Of a DNA stretch of 34,815 bases, positions 32,656 through 34,815 are shown one piece after another. The position numbers were made by a program, and so were the translations under genes. How positions within the stretch are numbered: position 1 is the stretch's first letter; every line of letters starts with the position of its first letter. The notes under the pieces are model-generated. The model was not told the DNA's origin and made no database searches. It worked only from the letters and a program-made list of their open reading frames with translations. The DNA comes from Candidatus Omnitrophota bacterium (GTDB lineage Bacteria; Omnitrophota; Gorgyraeia; Gygaellales; Profunditerraquicolaceae): NCBI GenBank assembly GCA_903852325.1, contig CAINQO010000120.1:1-34815 (forward strand). The letters run 5' to 3'.

Positions 32656-33741
32656 TTACATCAGGTGCGCGGATAAAACTTCCTTCGCCAGAAGCTTGGC
32701 GGCATCCGGCTGTTCCTGGCAGGGATACCCCCGGCGCATCTGCGCCAATCTTTGCGGGTCATCCGGCATTCGAGCGAATTCCACGCTCAGCCTTTCCGCC
32801 GTCAGTTCCTGTTCATCAATAACCAGCGCCGCCTTAAACGCTTCCAGCACCCGGGCATTGGCCGCCTGGTGGGCGTAGGCAAAAGGATAAGGAACCAGTA
32901 TAGCAGGAATTTTAAATTTTTGAAGCTCCGCGATAGTGGTCGCCCCCGCGCGGCAGATTACCAGGTCGGATGCGCTGTAAGCGTATTGCATCCGGGGGAA
33001 AAAATCAAAAAGCTGATAGCGCAAGCCGCTGGCGGCGTATTTTTCTTTTAAGTCCCCTAAATCCCGGCGGCCGCAGATATGGATCACCTGCAACCGCTCT
33101 TTCTGCGGGTAAGCGGAAAACACTTCAAAACAAACCGCGTTAAGCCGCTGCGCCCCCTGGCTGCCGCCGGTAACCAAAACGGTAAACCCCTCTTCTTTGA
33201 AATTAAAAAACTCCCGCGCCCTTCTTTTATCCAACAGCTGCATTTCCCGGCGCAGGGGGTTTCCGGTCAGAACGATTTTATCCGGGGCAATATTCAAACC
33301 GCAGCCGGTGGCGCTAAACGATATCGCCACCTTGTCCACGAGCTTGGAAAGCAGCCGGTTGGCCCGGCCGCAGATCACATTCTGTTCATGGATTATGGTT
33401 TTGATCCTGAAAAACCAGGCCCAAAAAACCAGGGGCAGGGTATTCAAACTGCCGAAACCCACCACCACCTCGGGTTTAAATTTCAAAATGAGCTTAAAGG
33501 ATTCCCAGGCGCAGCAGAAAAAAGCATACAGCCCGAGCAGATTTTTCTTGTTTAATTTCAGGCTTAAATTTACCGCGGGTAGATATTTTACCTGCACCGG
33601 CGCAATTTCCAGCGGATCAAAAATGGTGCCGCGCGGCAGCGCCAGGAGCAATTGCGCTTCGGAGTGCGTTAATTCTTGTACCAGGGCGACCGCCGGAAAA
33701 ATATGGCCGCCGCTTGAACCGGTAACCACCAATACACGCAT
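32656..33741 (-). CDS. murG: Lipid II synthase MurG (GlcNAc transferase)
   Basis: This 361-residue GT-B glycosyltransferase attaches GlcNAc to lipid I on the inner face of the membrane. The glycine-rich N-loop is VVTGSSGGHIFPAVALVQEL, the second is VTGGSQGAQRLN, and ICRAGATTIAELQKFKIPAI with LVPYPFAYAHQAANARVL form the UDP-GlcNAc site. Length and motifs are normal. The first loop reads GSSGGHIFPA in place of the usual GTGGHxxPA, a mild variant. It follows ftsW by 7 nt, the usual ftsW-murG order. Confidence 0.96.
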   Translation of the reverse strand: MRVLVVTGSSGGHIFPAVALVQELTHSEAQLLLALPRGTIFDPLEIAPVQVKYLPAVNLSLKLNKKNLLGLYAFFCCAWESFKLILKFKPEVVVGFGSLNTLPLVFWAWFFRIKTIIHEQNVICGRANRLLSKLVDKVAISFSATGCGLNIAPDKIVLTGNPLRREMQLLDKRRAREFFNFKEEGFTVLVTGGSQGAQRLNAVCFEVFSAYPQKERLQVIHICGRRDLGDLKEKYAASGLRYQLFDFFPRMQYAYSASDLVICRAGATTIAELQKFKIPAILVPYPFAYAHQAANARVLEAFKAALVIDEQELTAERLSVEFARMPDDPQRLAQMRRGYPCQEQPDAAKLLAKEVLSAHLM

Positions 33742-33748
33742 AGTTTTT

Positions 33749-34527
33749 TTAAGGATATTCCCCGCAACGGGCGATATTAATCAATATCCCCAGGCTGACC
33801 ATATCGAAGATTAAAGAAGAACCGCCGTAGCTGATAAAAGGCAGCGGCAGCCCCTTGGTCGGAAAAGCTCCGCAGGAAACCCCGATATTAATGATCCCCT
33901 TAAGTGAGATCATCAGGATTAATCCCAGGGCAAGAAAATATCCGAACCGGTCCTGGGAATCCTTGATCACCTTAAGCCCCTGCTGGATAAAGATCATGAA
34001 CAAAATAATTATCCCCAACGTACCGACCAGCCCTAATTCTTCTCCGATAATCGAAAAAATAAAATCCGTATGCGCCGCAGGAAGATAAAAAAGTTTCTGC
34101 TGGGAATGCCCCAGCCCCCTGCCGAATAAGCCTCCGGAACCGATGGCGATCTGAGACTGAATGATCTGAAAGCCCATGCCTTTAGGGTCCAGCCAGGGAT
34201 TTAAAAAAGCCAGGATCCTTGCCCTCCGGTACGGAACGCTAAACACCAAAAAATAAAGCGCGGGGAGGCTGGAGAGCAACAAGGTAAGGATATACTTGCC
34301 TCTTACCCCGGCGACAAAAAGCATGATCAAGACCACGCTGCCCAAAGCGATCACCGTGCCTAAATCCGGCTGCAAAAGGATGAGTAAAACCGTCACCCCC
34401 AGCATACACACGCCGGGAAGAAACCCTTCCACCAGCATCTTGATCTTATCCTGTTTACGGGAAACAAAATCGGCGATATAAACAATAAGCGCCAGGTTAG
34501 CGAATTCCGAAGGCTGGAAAGTTTCCC
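33749..34527 (-). CDS. ftsW: FtsW, 5'-truncated at a sequence junction
   Basis: About 259 C-terminal residues of a SEDS-family septal peptidoglycan polymerase are present. They start at the conserved TFQPSEFANLALIVYIADF and end with LPLPFISYGGSSLIFDMVS and NIARCGEYP. Placement directly before murG marks it as FtsW rather than RodA. The N-terminal 100 or so residues (membrane segments 1-3) are missing: upstream of 34527 the frame turns to unrelated sequence and meets a TAA at 34532-34534. The bases there instead encode the opposite-strand accC tail. The truncation is therefore a join between unrelated sequences, not a normal short gene. In the real genome the gene is probably intact. Confidence 0.93.
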
Positions 34528-34733
34528 CCAATTACGATTCCATGATTGCAAAAATCATCGTCCACCAGAAAACCCGTCACGAAGCTATCACCACCATGAA
34601 AAGAGCGTTAAGCGAATTCGTCATCGAACCAATCAAGACAACGATACCAGCTTGCATAGACATCCTATCGCACAACCTCTACCTGGAAAACAAGATCGAC
34701 ACCGGCTTTATAGAACGAAATTTCACTTTCTAA
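34521..34733 (+). pseudogene. accC: accC (biotin carboxylase) C-terminal fragment
   Basis: The plus strand encodes about 70 residues ending at TAA (34731-34733) that match the end of biotin carboxylase: PNYDSMIAKIIVHQKTRHEA, then MKRALSEFVIEPIKTTIP, and DTGFIERNF. These correspond to the YDSMIxK and IxGIKTN region of AccC, the subunit that carboxylates biotin in acetyl-CoA carboxylase. No start or ATP-grasp core precedes it, because the sequence passes directly into ftsW on the opposite strand at about 34521-34530. It is the only plus-strand gene piece in the window. Codon choice (many ATC, AAC, ACC) and lower G+C differ from the neighbours. It is best read as foreign sequence joined during assembly. 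Confidence 0.85.
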
Positions 34734-34815
34734 AACGCTTTGTAAAGTCATTTTCGTCCCGAAATTCATCCGCCAAAAGCCAATGAATAAAGTAACATAG
34801 TTCAAACTGCTGCTA

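Noticed and set aside
33749-34531. Short FtsW with an alternative TTG start at 34531
   Set aside because: The start would fall inside the conserved middle of the family, losing three membrane segments, and it coincides with the accC junction, so it is a truncation rather than a real start.
34734-34815. Further gene or terminator after the accC fragment
   Set aside because: The last 82 nt show no reading frame, hairpin with T-run or RNA gene that I can support.

Overview
The window reads as one bacterial contig, probably from a metagenome, from a member of candidate phylum Omnitrophota (formerly OP3, PVC superphylum). That placement is an inference. It rests on the 16S rRNA 5' half, whose 338-355 site (window 476-493) reads GCAGCCTCCCGTAGGAGT, a variant I recall from Lentisphaerae/OP3-type lineages, and on the gene content: Gram-negative style envelope genes, a GspE/GspF-type motor locus and a compact mre/mrd and dcw gene set. 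Every intact gene lies on the minus strand, so transcription runs from high to low coordinates. No tRNA, CRISPR array, transposase or phage gene was seen.

Layout from left to right. 1-873: 5' part of 16S rRNA, cut by the window edge. 874-1306: rRNA leader and promoter region, with a sigma-70 promoter, a strong hairpin with a U-tract and a boxA-like element. 1307-9162: type II secretion/type IV pilus-like motor genes mixed with cyclic-di-GMP genes (GspF-like platform protein, receiver-HD-GYP protein, two GspE/PilB-like ATPases, a stand-alone MshEN-like protein and a HAMP-GAF-GGDEF protein). 9218-10972: radical SAM protein. 11037-16220: elongasome operon mreB-mreC-mreD-mrdA-rodA, read from a near-consensus promoter at 16251-16279. 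16315-18521: aroA and an overlapping membrane-anchored coiled-coil gene. 18721-24091: rluD, lgt, lspA, dksA-like gene and ileS. 24104-26476: mtnP, proC and yggS. 26477-26708: a gap filled by an imperfect inverted repeat. 26709-34527: a tightly overlapping division and cell-wall (dcw) operon ftsW-murG-peptidase-murC-murB-ddl-ftsQ-ftsA. 34521-34815: a plus-strand accC 3' fragment that does not belong to this context.

How the genes work together. The right half makes lipid II (MurG, MurC, MurB, Ddl), places septal synthesis (FtsW, FtsQ, FtsA) and side-wall synthesis (MreBCD, PBP2, RodA), and processes lipoproteins (Lgt, LspA). The left block looks like a pilus or secretion motor with its own nucleotide-second-messenger circuit: one predicted diguanylate cyclase, one predicted phosphodiesterase and three proteins with MshEN-type N-domains that could read the signal.

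Main points for a second look: the chimeric right end, where ftsW stops abruptly against accC; the absence of ftsZ directly after ftsA; the c-di-GMP/motor locus with a degenerate receiver and a free-standing MshEN protein; a secreted HExxH peptidase between murG and murC; an rRNA leader in which a terminator-like hairpin lies between promoter and 16S; and a recurrent class of intergenic inverted repeats.
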